Source: Proteiniphilum saccharofermentans (GTDB lineage: Bacteria > Bacteroidota > Bacteroidia > Bacteroidales > Dysgonomonadaceae). From it: a DNA stretch of 64,000 nt. Positions within the stretch are counted from its first letter, which is position 1, and the number at the start of each line of letters is the position of its first letter. The translations under genes were made by a program, and so were the position numbers. Shown piece by piece: positions 43,291 through 56,756 of the stretch. The notes beneath the pieces are model-generated. The model worked only from the letters and a program-made list of their open reading frames with translations, did no database searches and was not told the origin of the DNA. The stretch spans positions 2,356,001 to 2,420,000 of the forward strand of contig NZ_LT605205.1 in assembly GCF_900095135.1 (NCBI RefSeq). The letters are read 5' to 3'.

Positions 43291-44607
43291 CATTAGTGTC
43301 CCATTAAAATTGGGACGTTATTAAAAATCAAATAAACTTGGCCCATTGAGGTCACATCGTTCTTTGTCATATTGAAAAATAGTTTTGTTAAAGAGGTCTT
43401 TTAGATGAGTTCTATCCGTCAGTGAAATGCTTAAAATTTGGAGAACTTCATATGTGCTTCTATCAAGTTGCATATCATGTTGAACAATCGCAACTAAACA
43501 ATAAGTACACATGGCGGCATAGATTTGTATTCTTACCGCATTCTCTGTTGTTCCCCAAAACTTTTTGATTTTGAGGTGTTGCTTTAACCATTTGAAGAAA
43601 AGTTCCACTTGCCAACGATTCCTGTAAAGTTCGGCGACTTGAAGAGCCGAAATATGCATTGCATTGGTTAAGAATACAAATTCACGTTCTTGCTCTTCAT
43701 CCCAATATCTGACCAGGCGAAGTTGCCTGGGATAATATTGCTTGGGATAAAAGCCGGTCAATTCGATAATCGTATCCGAAAGGACATTCTCAGGCAACCT
43801 GCGTTTCCATCTAATGGATTTGTATTGAAGATTCTTCTTTGCCCTGACAACAAAGTATGCTTCTATTTGATGAATCCTATACAACATCTTAAAATTGTTG
43901 TATGCGCGGTCAAATATGTAATAGGAGCCAGGTTCATAAGGAATCTCTTTCATTGCCTTTGAGTCGTGTACGGAAGCTTCGGTAATATGGAAGAATGTTG
44001 GTATCTGTGTTTCCACATCATATAGCGTATGTATCTTGATGCCCCCTTTCTTCTTACGAAATTTTGCCCACCAGAAGACTGCAAGGCATAAATCGATCGT
44101 TGTTGAATCGAAAGCATAGATATTTCCGCCAAGTTTGAAGATGTCTGATTTTCGTTTTTGTCGGGCTTCACTTACCAGGAAGTAGGCATACTCTTCAAAA
44201 ATGTGATAATCCCTATCTTGATTGGCTCTTGCCAAAGATGATTTTGACACATTCTTGCCCATTCCTAGGTGATAGCATTTGGAGTGATGCGCATCAAGGG
44301 CAACTATCAAATCTCTCAGGCTTTCACGATTAGCGAGTTGGCCAAACATCAAAGCAAGCAGTTGATTCCAGCAGGTGAAATGCTTTACATAGCGGTTCCC
44401 CTGATACTTGCTAACTATACGCCTAAACTTATCTTCATTCAAAAATGAAATTAATTGAGCAAACACATATTTCTCTTTATTCATCGCAGCCTGTTGTTAT
44501 TAACTGCAAAGTTATAAATTGAAATCGTCGCGCTCGAAAAATATGCCTAACTAACTATATTTCAAATATTTCAAAGAGCAATTTGTGATTTTAATGGGAC
44601 AGCAATG
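43291..44607 (-). mobile_element. IS4-family insertion sequence
   Basis: A 1317-base element. Both ends read CATT, two variable bases, then TGTCCCATTAAAAT as an inverted repeat, and are flanked by an exact 9-base duplication AGTAAAGGT (43282-43290, 44608-44616). It lies 133 bases from the IS30 element, in the former upstream region of the lipoprotein operon. Confidence 0.9.
43321..44484 (-). CDS. IS4-family transposase
   Basis: A 387-residue DDE transposase with an N-terminal DUF4372-type domain (LISFLNEDKFRRIVSKYQG). Catalytic residues: Asp in IYAFDSTTIDL, Asp in YIFDRAYNNF and Glu in the YRNRWQVELFFKWLKQHL segment (Y-2-R-3-E-6-K type). Full length, no frameshift, so probably active. Confidence 0.93.
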   Translation of the reverse strand: MNKEKYVFAQLISFLNEDKFRRIVSKYQGNRYVKHFTCWNQLLALMFGQLANRESLRDLIVALDAHHSKCYHLGMGKNVSKSSLARANQDRDYHIFEEYAYFLVSEARQKRKSDIFKLGGNIYAFDSTTIDLCLAVFWWAKFRKKKGGIKIHTLYDVETQIPTFFHITEASVHDSKAMKEIPYEPGSYYIFDRAYNNFKMLYRIHQIEAYFVVRAKKNLQYKSIRWKRRLPENVLSDTIIELTGFYPKQYYPRQLRLVRYWDEEQEREFVFLTNAMHISALQVAELYRNRWQVELFFKWLKQHLKIKKFWGTTENAVRIQIYAAMCTYCLVAIVQHDMQLDRSTYEVLQILSISLTDRTHLKDLFNKTIFQYDKERCDLNGPSLFDF

Positions 44608-44711
44608 AGTAAAGGTAATAAATAATCACCTGTCAATCAAGACAAACAATAAAAAACACACCTCTTTATTTATAAGATGCAAAAAAACTAAAAACGTTGC
44701 ACGGGGTATGG

Positions 44712-44850
44712 TTAAATTTTTTCGATTTCTTCCGGCCACATCTGTCCTACCCAAAGAAGGGAATGCAAATAATTTGCCGTATCGTTCAGCCCATTTTCCC
44801 TTAGACGGTCCAGGATTTCATAATATGGCAAGGGAGCGCACGGTTGGCAC
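44712..44850 (-). pseudogene. Short protein-like fragment before the rRNA terminator
   Basis: A minus-strand frame without a good start reads PYYEILDRLRENGLNDTANY then LHSLLWVGQMWPEEIEKI and stops at 44712. It looks like the C-terminal end of a helical protein, family unrecognised. It may be a remnant left by IS activity, or chance. The rest of 44617-44857 shows nothing else. Confidence 0.25.
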
Positions 44851-44857
44851 AAGGGTA

Positions 44858-44892
44858 TAAAAAAAGCCCCCGAAGCATCAACTCCGGGGGCT
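44858..44892 (-). terminator. rRNA operon terminator
   Basis: AGCCCCCG / CGGGGGCT hairpin followed on the minus strand by T7, just past the 5S gene. Confidence 0.9.
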
Positions 44893-44900
44893 CATGTGTA

Positions 44901-45014
<114 letters not shown>

Positions 45015-45020
45015 ATATTG

Positions 45021-45076
45021 TAAGTTAATAATGAATAGTGAATAATGAAATTCTTCACCCTTAACCCTTAATTCAT
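45021..45076. repeat. Heptad-periodic spacer between 5S and 23S
   Basis: Eight 7-base units in register, including ATAATGA, ATAGTGA, ATAATGA and then CACCCTT, AACCCTT. Same periodicity as other spacers but different sequence. Confidence 0.75.
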
Positions 45077-45189
45077 AAAATTGACATGACGAAAAACAAG
45101 AGCAATTATCCAAAAATATCCAAGATCACCTTCAAATCCTTCCGGACGCTCCAAATGCTATTTATCAAACCCTGCAGGGACCTGACAAA

Positions 45190-48090
<2,901 letters not shown>

Positions 48091-48366
48091 CGTCCGGTGT
48101 GCACCATCTTGCGATGATACAGCCGGGTATGATAAATATACTTTAGCGTCTTTGATTTTTTATGGATTACCTTTTTGCCATCGGGGGCAAATTTGCACTT
48201 GCCTTGGCGGTAATGCCACATTTCAATGAACTCTTTTCATTTTGTTTTTTGCTCTTGTTTTATTTCACCATGTCAAAGATCTCTTTTTCAATTGTTCCCC
48301 CCTTCGCTCCTCGCGGATACCCGGGCAATCGATAGTTGTCTGACGCGGGGTCGAACCGCCCTTTTT

Positions 48367-48450
48367 GAATTAATAATTAATAATTAAGAATTAATAGTTA
48401 AGAATTAATAGTCAAGAATGCAATTCTTCATTATTCATTATTAACTTATC
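48367..48450. repeat. Heptad-periodic repeat in the 23S-tRNA-Ala spacer
   Basis: Twelve 7-base units in register, such as GAATTAA, TAATTAA, TAGTTAA, then ATTATTC, ATTATTA. It is the longest such tract in the window. The remainder of 48091-48581 is spacer without a recognisable gene and should contain the processing stem for 23S. Confidence 0.8.
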
Positions 48451-48581
48451 CGTGTCCCCTTCCGGACTGTCAAACTTCAATATTTCTGCCGTTTCTCGCT
48501 TCCGGCTCGCCTGCCCTCCGCTTTCTTATCACCCACTGCCTTTCTCAAACCGTCCCCCGGCTCTTTTTCAAACCGGACCGG

Positions 48582-48655
48582 TGGAGAATAACGGATTCGA
48601 ACCGTTGACCCTCTGCGTGCAAGGCAGATGCTCTAGCCAGCTGAGCTAATTCCCC
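48582..48655 (-). tRNA. tRNA-Ala (anticodon UGC)
   Basis: 74 bases. Acceptor GGGGAAT pairs with ATTCTCC, including the G3-U70 alanine identity pair. Anticodon stem-loop CTGC-CTTGCAC-GCAG gives UGC, and the T-arm is CGGTTCGAATCCG. Confidence 0.95.
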
Positions 48656-48668
48656 CTTTTCATTGTAT

Positions 48669-48741
48669 CGGGGTATTACGGTTGCCCCGTTGGCCCTTCC
48701 GACCAAAGTCGGAATGCTCTAGCCAGCTGGGCTAATTCCCC
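48669..48741 (-). pseudogene. tRNA-Ala-like pseudogene in the rRNA spacer
   Basis: 73 bases that copy the first 28 bases of the adjacent tRNA-Ala with one change (D-stem T12 to C). The anticodon arm is replaced by TTCCGAC-TTTG-GTCGGAA, and the T-arm is AACGG, a five-base GGCAA loop, CCGTA without TTC. The acceptor can still form (GGGGAAT with ATACCCC, one mismatch). It cannot be a normal elongator tRNA: the anticodon loop is 8 (or 4) bases and U33 is lacking. Confidence 0.65.
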
Positions 48742-48750
48742 GTTTTTTTA

Positions 48751-48820
48751 ATTACTAATTACTAATTTCCAATTACTAATTATTGGTAATTGGCCATTGG
48801 TAATTGGTAATTCCAATTCG
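48751..48820. repeat. Heptad-periodic spacer next to tRNA-Ile
   Basis: Ten 7-base units in register (ATTACTA twice, then ATTTCCA, ATTACTA, ATTATTG, GTAATTG, GCCATTG, GTAATTG). The tract ends exactly at the 3' base of tRNA-Ile. Confidence 0.8.
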
Positions 48821-48894
48821 TAGTCCCAGGCAGAGTTGAACTGCCGACCTCTACATTATCAGTGTAGCGCTCTAACCAACTGAGCTATAGGACT
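48821..48894 (-). tRNA. tRNA-Ile (anticodon GAU)
   Basis: 74 bases. Acceptor AGTCCTA pairs with TGGGACT; anticodon stem-loop CTACA-CTGATAA-TGTAG gives GAU; T-arm GGCAGTTCAACTCTGCC. Confidence 0.95.
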
Positions 48895-49169
48895 GGCTGG
48901 TTTCGTGTCGGCATCCCTCTTCTCTATTGCCTCGTTACATACGTTCTTATCGTCTACAACGGGGGGATGTCTTCCCTTATAGTGGATTATGTCATGTTTT
49001 ATTTAGCACATACGTTTCTATTGCAAAGCTCATGTATCCATTTTATTGGTACCCTGTATCATTCCTTTTTTTTCAGAAAAAAATAACCGTGAACCGGAAG
49101 CTCCGGGCAATGCGAAGCTTTTCTTTGCCGGTTGTCTTGACCGTTTAGCCTTACAAGGGCCATCTCTCC

Positions 49170-50702
<1,533 letters not shown>

Positions 50703-51080
50703 ATATTTGTTTTTTTGGTTTTTCCTTGAAATCACCCCGCTTTACGGCATAACCGCAAAACAGCTAAACAAACAACCTTTGCTTTGAACGAAAAGTCCTC
50801 GTTTTTCCCTTGACCCCCGAATTCACGATTTATTTTTCAGTTTCCTAGTAGAATGGGGCCGGTGCATCTTCTCCCGATGACAACGGACCCCTTTATTGAA
50901 CGGGTACCAATTTGACCCCGGCATGCCCATTCCCCTCAAGCCCCCACCTGGGAGGCTCCCGGGAAACATACCGCGATCCCTTGTATACTCTGCTTTGTCT
51001 TCTTTTAAACGTATATGTAAATAACCTAAAGATCGCTTTTCCTTGCTTTCGACTCAGGACTTATTTCCTGAAAGCGGGTG

Positions 51081-51111
51081 CAAAGATAGAGACTTATTTT
51101 TAATCTCCAAA
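51081..51111 (-). promoter_or_regulatory. rRNA operon promoter P1
   Basis: TTTG (51108-51111), exactly 19 bases and TATCTTTG (51081-51088) on the minus strand. A full consensus match about 380 bases before 16S. The 16S leader between here and 50703 contains no gene that I can support. Confidence 0.85.
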
Positions 51112-51248
51112 ACTTTTGAGAAAGTTTTTTCAATATTTTTTTTGCATCCGAAACAAAGGAACTGATTTCCAATCGTTACACTTACTTTATTTCAATCTGC
51201 TTGTTTCATTATCTCTATAATGACCCCGCTTTTTGAGCGAAAGGGCTA

Positions 51249-51281
51249 CAAAGATAGTAATTCCTAAGAATAACTTCCAAA
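51249..51281 (-). promoter_or_regulatory. rRNA operon promoter P2 (upstream)
   Basis: TTTG (51278-51281), 21 bases and TATCTTTG (51249-51256), 168 bases upstream of P1. Tandem promoters are usual for rRNA operons. Confidence 0.65.
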
Positions 51282-51462
51282 TATTTCCTCACTTATTTTG
51301 AATATTTTTTCACCCTGCATCACTTTAGATTTGGGAGCAAAAAAACAATCAACTAAGGAACAATCCATTATAAGGGTTCTGCTATACTGATGGCATTTCA
51401 GATTCAAAAGATCAGATTAGAAGTTTTGAACAGTTCAACAATTCAACAAATCCAACACTGCA

Positions 51463-51526
51463 CTTAACCACCCGGCCACCTAACCACTCATATCCCCAAA
51501 CACCTAGGCACCTTTCCACCTATTAA
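51463..51526. repeat. Octad-periodic repeat at the end of the PDZ gene
   Basis: Eight 8-base units in register, such as CTTAACCA, CCCGGCCA, CCTAACCA, CCTAGGCA, CCTTTCCA. The last overlaps the stop codon of the PDZ gene. The unit family is the reverse complement of the tract at 56673-56712. Confidence 0.7.
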
Positions 51527-52965
51527 TACGCCAGGATATGCGAGCTGATAGTAATCTGAGGAGTTACTGCAAAGTTCATCTCATTACCGTCCCTCAATAC
51601 TATTATATTAATGGATACAGGTGTACTCCAATCTATATACTGATTAAAGTTGAACAGGTATGAAAATGCCGACTTATAACGACGGTTATTGGCAATAGCT
51701 GCAGATACGGCATTATATTGGGCAACATCCCAAAACATACAATCTTTAAAACCATTGGAATCAGTATAACGACTATTCTTGTCTCTTAGAGACATCGTCT
51801 CTGCTATAAAACGGCGATACCCCTCTGTAAGCATTTGAGAAGAGGTATGATCAAAATTCTGTCCCTGAATATTAACCACTACATCGCCCGGTAAAACACC
51901 CGCTTTTGCAGCCGGAGAGCCCGGATCTACCGATACGACCGTTTTCAGGTCATTCATATTATATCCAATACCGGTATAGTTGTACTTCAGATAACTCACA
52001 TGGTAAGTACCAAACGATTTATTGCCTGGATTCGGAAACTTCTGCAATAACAACGGAAGATTCATCTCCAGATAATCAATCAGATCATAATGACTACTCA
52101 AACGTTCCCGGACTTCACTCTCCCAGATCAACATCAGATCTCCTGCCTCCAGAAATTTTCTGTCATAGAAGCGGTATCCAAATTCAAGATTGTAGGCAAT
52201 ATCATCTACCCGAACTGCTTCAGAGGGGTTATACAGAGGTAATTTTACCATCCTGTTACTCCTTGTATCGAATCGCCACACAGGCTGATAACTCCCATAA
52301 GTAGGTGAATCGGGCTTATACATCGGATTACTCTCATAACTATAATATGTCTGAATAATAAAATCGGGATCACTCGGATCATATCGTAATCCCACATCGC
52401 CCAAAGCACGAATAAAAATAGCATTGATCCGCTCATCGAGATGCCTTGTATTCTCATCGGAGGGAGAAAAGGCAAATGTACGGTAGTTATGAAAGAGTGC
52501 ATTTTCGTTGACAGTCGTCTTTACCGGTATCAGAAAACGCCTGTCCTGCACATCCTCAAGGCTGTAAAAGGAAAATACCGGAGCCAATTGCGCTTCACTG
52601 ATCGCATTGGCATGGCGGCAATCTTTTTCAATTGTAATTTCTTTAAAAGCATGTCTGAAATTACGGATACCAAGATGCATCGTATGCGGATCCTGATTGA
52701 ACCACGACATGATAGTCTGATACGATTTAAGATAAGTCCCGTTCTGATTTACTGAAAGAATGATATCATTCAGCTTTAGTCCTGCTTTCTCGGCCGGGGA
52801 ACCGGGAGTTATATCAACAATGACCGGTTCTTTGTATCCCCAACTTTTGTCATCGCTTATTTCAAATGTAAAGCCGAGGCTACAAGTAATATCTGAATTT
52901 TGCGCAAATAATCGTCCCGTAAAAACAGAAATGATCAAGAAGATAACCGGAATAATTCGTTTCAT
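51523..52965 (-). CDS. Secreted protein with two PDZ domains flanking a DUF4136-like region
   Basis: About 480 residues from the ATG at 52965 (MKRIIPVIFLIISV, a signal peptide ending LFAQ). The first PDZ domain (about 25-110) has VDITPGSPAEKAGLKLNDIILSV; the second (about 310-395) has VSVDPGSPAAKAGVLPGDVVVNI. The middle (about 165-290) resembles DUF4136 (ERINAIFIRALGDVGLRYDPSDPDFIIQTYYSY). No protease domain is attached, so it probably binds peptides or partner proteins at the envelope. A TATCTTTG box at 52997-53004 is the likely -7. Divergent from the DUF386 gene. Confidence 0.8.
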   Translation of the reverse strand: MKRIIPVIFLIISVFTGRLFAQNSDITCSLGFTFEISDDKSWGYKEPVIVDITPGSPAEKAGLKLNDIILSVNQNGTYLKSYQTIMSWFNQDPHTMHLGIRNFRHAFKEITIEKDCRHANAISEAQLAPVFSFYSLEDVQDRRFLIPVKTTVNENALFHNYRTFAFSPSDENTRHLDERINAIFIRALGDVGLRYDPSDPDFIIQTYYSYESNPMYKPDSPTYGSYQPVWRFDTRSNRMVKLPLYNPSEAVRVDDIAYNLEFGYRFYDRKFLEAGDLMLIWESEVRERLSSHYDLIDYLEMNLPLLLQKFPNPGNKSFGTYHVSYLKYNYTGIGYNMNDLKTVVSVDPGSPAAKAGVLPGDVVVNIQGQNFDHTSSQMLTEGYRRFIAETMSLRDKNSRYTDSNGFKDCMFWDVAQYNAVSAAIANNRRYKSAFSYLFNFNQYIDWSTPVSINIIVLRDGNEMNFAVTPQITISSHILAY

Positions 52966-53118
52966 TATGAAATTACTGTTTGTTAAACTTAAGTCACAAA
53001 GATATGGCATTTTTCTCAATTTTATTTTGTATACGCTTTTTTACTGTCAAAAATGGAGGAAAATATTTACAATTTCTTATCTTTGCCCTATTGGAATCAT
53101 AACTAAATAAAAGAAACG

Positions 53119-53568
53119 ATGATTGTTGACAACCTCGCGAATGCAGCCAACTATTACAATTTGCATCCGCTTTTTAAGAAAGCTTTCGAATTTATTGGGA
53201 ATTTGGACATTAATAATGTGGAGACAGGAACCACCGAAATCGATGGAGACCTGTTGAAGGTTACTATCGCTGAGGCAAAGTTGAAACCGGCTGGGGAAGC
53301 CAAACTTGAAACACATAAAAAGTTTATCGATATACAGATACCGGTTACAAAACCTGAAATATTCGGATGGAAATCCCTATCATCCCTGTCACAACCGAAA
53401 GAAGGATACGATCCCGTCAATGACATTGGATTTTTCGACGATGAACCTTCGACATTTGTCACCATTATACCTGGTGAATTTATTATCTTTTCGCCGGAAG
53501 ATGGGCATGCTCCTCTGATTGGCGAAGGGGAAACCAAGAAAATTATCATAAAGGTAGCGGTGGTTTAG
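53119..53568 (+). CDS. YhcH/YjgK/YiaL (DUF386) family protein
   Basis: A 149-residue cupin-like protein of the DUF386 family: EIDGDLLKVTIAEAKLKPAGEAKLETHKKFIDIQIPV, and the closing FIIFSPEDGHAPLIGEGETKKIIIKV with the His of the conserved metal site. Relatives act in sialic-acid or other sugar metabolism. It is 27 bases before glgB and is probably co-transcribed. A TATCTTTG -7 box lies at 53078-53085 without a clear -33. Confidence 0.88.
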   Translation: MIVDNLANAANYYNLHPLFKKAFEFIGNLDINNVETGTTEIDGDLLKVTIAEAKLKPAGEAKLETHKKFIDIQIPVTKPEIFGWKSLSSLSQPKEGYDPVNDIGFFDDEPSTFVTIIPGEFIIFSPEDGHAPLIGEGETKKIIIKVAVV

Positions 53569-53595
53569 CTGTTCCCTTTTAATCTGATACGAACA

Positions 53596-55605
53596 ATGCT
53601 TAACATCATAAAAAATGATCCATGGCTCAATCCCTATGCGAATGCAATTGAAGGACGCCATAATTTTTATTTGAAACGCCTATCCGACCTTACACAGGCA
53701 GGGCGCATCACCTTGTCTGATTTTGCGAGCGGTTATCTCTATTTCGGGCTACACAAAACCGAAGATGGATGGATATTTCGCGAATGGGCGCCAAATGCTA
53801 CCGAAATTTTCCTTGTGGGAACCTTCAACGATTGGCAAAAACAGGAATCATTCCGTTTGAAACGAATAGATAATGGCATCTGGGAGGTAAAGATACCGTC
53901 CGGGCGTATCCACCACGAAGATCTGTATAAGCTGCATGTAAGTTGGGAAGGCGGTTCCGGAGAACGAATCCCGGCATGGAGCAGGCGTGTAGTGCAGGAT
54001 CAGCAGACACTGATTTTCAGTGCACAGGTATGGGAACCCGAAAACCGGTATAACTTTAAATATACCGGTTTTAAACCGGACTGCTCTCCCCTTCTGATCT
54101 ATGAAACTCATATAGGTATGTCTACGGCAGAAAAGAAAGTGGGAAGCTATAACGAGTTCAGGGAAAATATATTACCAAGGATAAAAGAGAACGGATACAA
54201 CGCCATCCAGATCATGGCTATCCAGGAACATCCTTATTATGGATCATTCGGGTACCACGTATCCAGTTTTTTCGCACCTTCTTCCCGGAACGGTACGCCC
54301 GATGAACTACGCCAACTAATCGATACTGCCCACGAAATGGGTATTGCCGTCATCATGGATATCGTCCATTCACACGCGGTAAAAAACGAAATAGAAGGTA
54401 TCGGACGAATGGATGGAAGTTATGACCTCTATTTCCCTAATGATCCTAACAGGCGGATTCATCAGGCATGGGATTCTCTTTGTTTTGATTATGGAAAAGA
54501 TGAAGTGTTACACTTTCTCCTCTCTAACTGTAAATATTGGCTGGAAGAGTTCCGGTTCGACGGTTTTCGGTTCGATGGCGTCACGTCAATGCTCTATTAC
54601 AGCCACGGGCTGGAGGAAAGCTTCAGTTCATATGGTGACTACTATAACGGTCATCAGGATCCCGATGCAATCTGTTATCTCACACTAGCCAACCAGCTTA
54701 TACACGAAGTAAATCCCCATGCCATCACTATTGCAGAGGAAGTAAGCGGTATGCCCGGCCTGGCGTTGGACATAGAGTCGGGCGGATATGGGTTCGACTA
54801 CCGTATGGCGATGAATATTCCAGATTTCTGGATCAAGACGATCAAGGAGAAAAAAGACGAGGAGTGGCATCCCAGTGCGATCTGGTGGGAAACGACCAAC
54901 CGCCGTGCCGATGAGAAGACCATCTCATACGTCGAGAGTCATGATCAAGCGTTGGTAGGAGACAAGACCATTATATTCAGGCTGATCGATGCCGATATGT
55001 ATTGGTTTATGTCGAAGCTGATGAGCAGTTCTTATACTGTAGATCGTGGTATTGCATTACATAAGATGATCCGTCTGGTAACGGCAACCACTATCAATGG
55101 CGGTTACCTCAACTTTATGGGAAATGAGTTCGGACATCCCGAATGGATCGACTTTCCACGGGAAGGGAATCAATGGTCCTACAAGTACGCCCGCCGGCAA
55201 TGGAATCTGGCTGATGATCATAATCTGAAGTATCATTATCTGGGTGATTTCGATAAAGAGATGATAAGGCTCATCAAGTCCATCCCCGATTTCCAGGCAC
55301 TTCCGCTGGTAAAGATATGGGATAAAGACGATGACAATATACTGGCATATATGCGGAAAGAGCTGCTATTTGTCTATAATTTCAATCCACAGAAATCATA
55401 CAGCGATTATGGCATCCTGGTTCCGGCAGGTGAATATGAGATTGTACTCGATACTGATAACCAACAGTTCGGGGGTTTCGGGCTGAACGACGATACTATT
55501 CATCATTTTACAATGTATGATCCACTCTATGCGAAAGATAATAAAGGGTGGCTTCGTCTATACCTGCCTGCCCGGACTGCCATAGTGATGAGACGGATTT
55601 CCTAA
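53596..55605 (+). CDS. glgB: 1,4-alpha-glucan branching enzyme, GH13_8 type
   Basis: A 669-residue branching enzyme. An N-terminal CBM48 (GWIFREWAPNATEIFLVGTFNDW, about 55-80) is followed by the GH13 barrel. The nucleophile Asp is in FRFDGVTSMLYY, the acid/base Glu in TIAEEVSGMPG and the transition-state Asp in VESHDQALVGDK. ASYVGFD-type motifs are replaced by those of the eukaryote-like GH13_8 branch (MDIVHSHAVKNEIEG). It adds alpha-1,6 branches to glycogen-like glucan; with the malQ at 9.6 kb it supports alpha-glucan storage. Confidence 0.94.
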   Translation: MLNIIKNDPWLNPYANAIEGRHNFYLKRLSDLTQAGRITLSDFASGYLYFGLHKTEDGWIFREWAPNATEIFLVGTFNDWQKQESFRLKRIDNGIWEVKIPSGRIHHEDLYKLHVSWEGGSGERIPAWSRRVVQDQQTLIFSAQVWEPENRYNFKYTGFKPDCSPLLIYETHIGMSTAEKKVGSYNEFRENILPRIKENGYNAIQIMAIQEHPYYGSFGYHVSSFFAPSSRNGTPDELRQLIDTAHEMGIAVIMDIVHSHAVKNEIEGIGRMDGSYDLYFPNDPNRRIHQAWDSLCFDYGKDEVLHFLLSNCKYWLEEFRFDGFRFDGVTSMLYYSHGLEESFSSYGDYYNGHQDPDAICYLTLANQLIHEVNPHAITIAEEVSGMPGLALDIESGGYGFDYRMAMNIPDFWIKTIKEKKDEEWHPSAIWWETTNRRADEKTISYVESHDQALVGDKTIIFRLIDADMYWFMSKLMSSSYTVDRGIALHKMIRLVTATTINGGYLNFMGNEFGHPEWIDFPREGNQWSYKYARRQWNLADDHNLKYHYLGDFDKEMIRLIKSIPDFQALPLVKIWDKDDDNILAYMRKELLFVYNFNPQKSYSDYGILVPAGEYEIVLDTDNQQFGGFGLNDDTIHHFTMYDPLYAKDNKGWLRLYLPARTAIVMRRIS

Positions 55606-55649
55606 TATAACGATTTAACAATCAATAATTCAACAATTTAACAATCAAT

Positions 55650-56672
55650 ATGTCTAATAATAACAACATAACAGGGAATACTACTATTGAAGAGGGTACA
55701 CTCTATCCATTTAAATTCGAACCGATCCTAAAACCGGTTATTTGGGGTGGCTCAGATATCTGTCGCTTTAAAAACATAGAACCTATTCAGGAAGGTATCG
55801 GCGAGAGTTGGGAAATTTCAGGCGTACGCGGTAATATTTCCCGTATTTCCAACGGCTATTTAGCCGGCACATTGCTGGAAGAACTATTGCACAGCCGAGG
55901 AGAGGAACTGGTCGGAAAAGAAGTATATCAAAAATTCGGAAATACCTTTCCCCTGCTCATTAAATTCATAGATGCCCGTGACGACCTCTCCATCCAGGTT
56001 CATCCTGATGATGAATTGGGAAAGAAACGTCATAACTCCTTTGGAAAAACCGAGATGTGGTATGTTGTCAAAGCGGCGCCGGGAGCATATCTCTACTCCG
56101 GATTTAAAGAGAGCATTACCCCCGAAGAGTATCCCGAGACTGTAAAGAATAACACCTTCACCGATAAACTCATGAAGTATGATGTGAAAGCCGGTGATGT
56201 GTTCTATCTTCCTGCAGGACGTGTGCACGCCATTGGTACCGGATGCTTTATTGCAGAAATACAGCAGACTTCCGACATCACCTACCGTATTTATGACTAT
56301 AACCGTAAAGATGCTGCTGGAAACAGCCGTGAACTCCATACCGAATTGGCAAAAGATGCGATCGATTTCAAAGTATACGATTCATATAAGACAGAATACG
56401 AAAAGAATATAAATCATCCTGTAAAATTAGTTATATCACCCTATTTCACTACTCATCTTCTGGAAATGGATAGCCAAATGAATCGGGATTATACCGCTCT
56501 CGATTCTTTCGTGATTTATATCTGCATGGCCGGCCATTGTACCGTAAAAGATGATAAGGGGAACAGCGAAACTCTTCGTCAGGGCGAATCGATGCTTATT
56601 CCCGCAAATACGAAGTCGGTGATGATTATACCCGATGAGTTTTCCAAACTGCTGGAGACCTATGTAGGGTAA
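55650..56672 (+). CDS. manA: Mannose-6-phosphate isomerase, class I
   Basis: A 340-residue zinc-dependent isomerase interconverting mannose 6-phosphate and fructose 6-phosphate. PFKFEPILKPVIWGG, LSIQVHPDDELG (zinc Gln and His), KTEMWYVVKAAPGA (zinc Glu) and FYLPAGRVHAIGTG (zinc His and catalytic Arg) are present. It is 44 bases after glgB, likely same transcript. An 8-base periodic tract follows its stop. Confidence 0.93.
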   Translation: MSNNNNITGNTTIEEGTLYPFKFEPILKPVIWGGSDICRFKNIEPIQEGIGESWEISGVRGNISRISNGYLAGTLLEELLHSRGEELVGKEVYQKFGNTFPLLIKFIDARDDLSIQVHPDDELGKKRHNSFGKTEMWYVVKAAPGAYLYSGFKESITPEEYPETVKNNTFTDKLMKYDVKAGDVFYLPAGRVHAIGTGCFIAEIQQTSDITYRIYDYNRKDAAGNSRELHTELAKDAIDFKVYDSYKTEYEKNINHPVKLVISPYFTTHLLEMDSQMNRDYTALDSFVIYICMAGHCTVKDDKGNSETLRQGESMLIPANTKSVMIIPDEFSKLLETYVG

Positions 56673-56712
56673 GATAAGGTGGGAAGGTGCCTAAGTGATT
56701 AGGTGCCTGAGA
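56673..56712. repeat. Octad-periodic repeat after manA
   Basis: Five 8-base units in register (GATAAGGT, GGGAAGGT, GCCTAAGT, GATTAGGT, GCCTGAGA), starting at the manA stop codon. The units resemble the inverted tract at 51463-51526. Confidence 0.65.
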
Positions 56713-56756
56713 AGAATTCAAGTGGAATGTAGAATAGATAAAACCGGAAACGGAAA

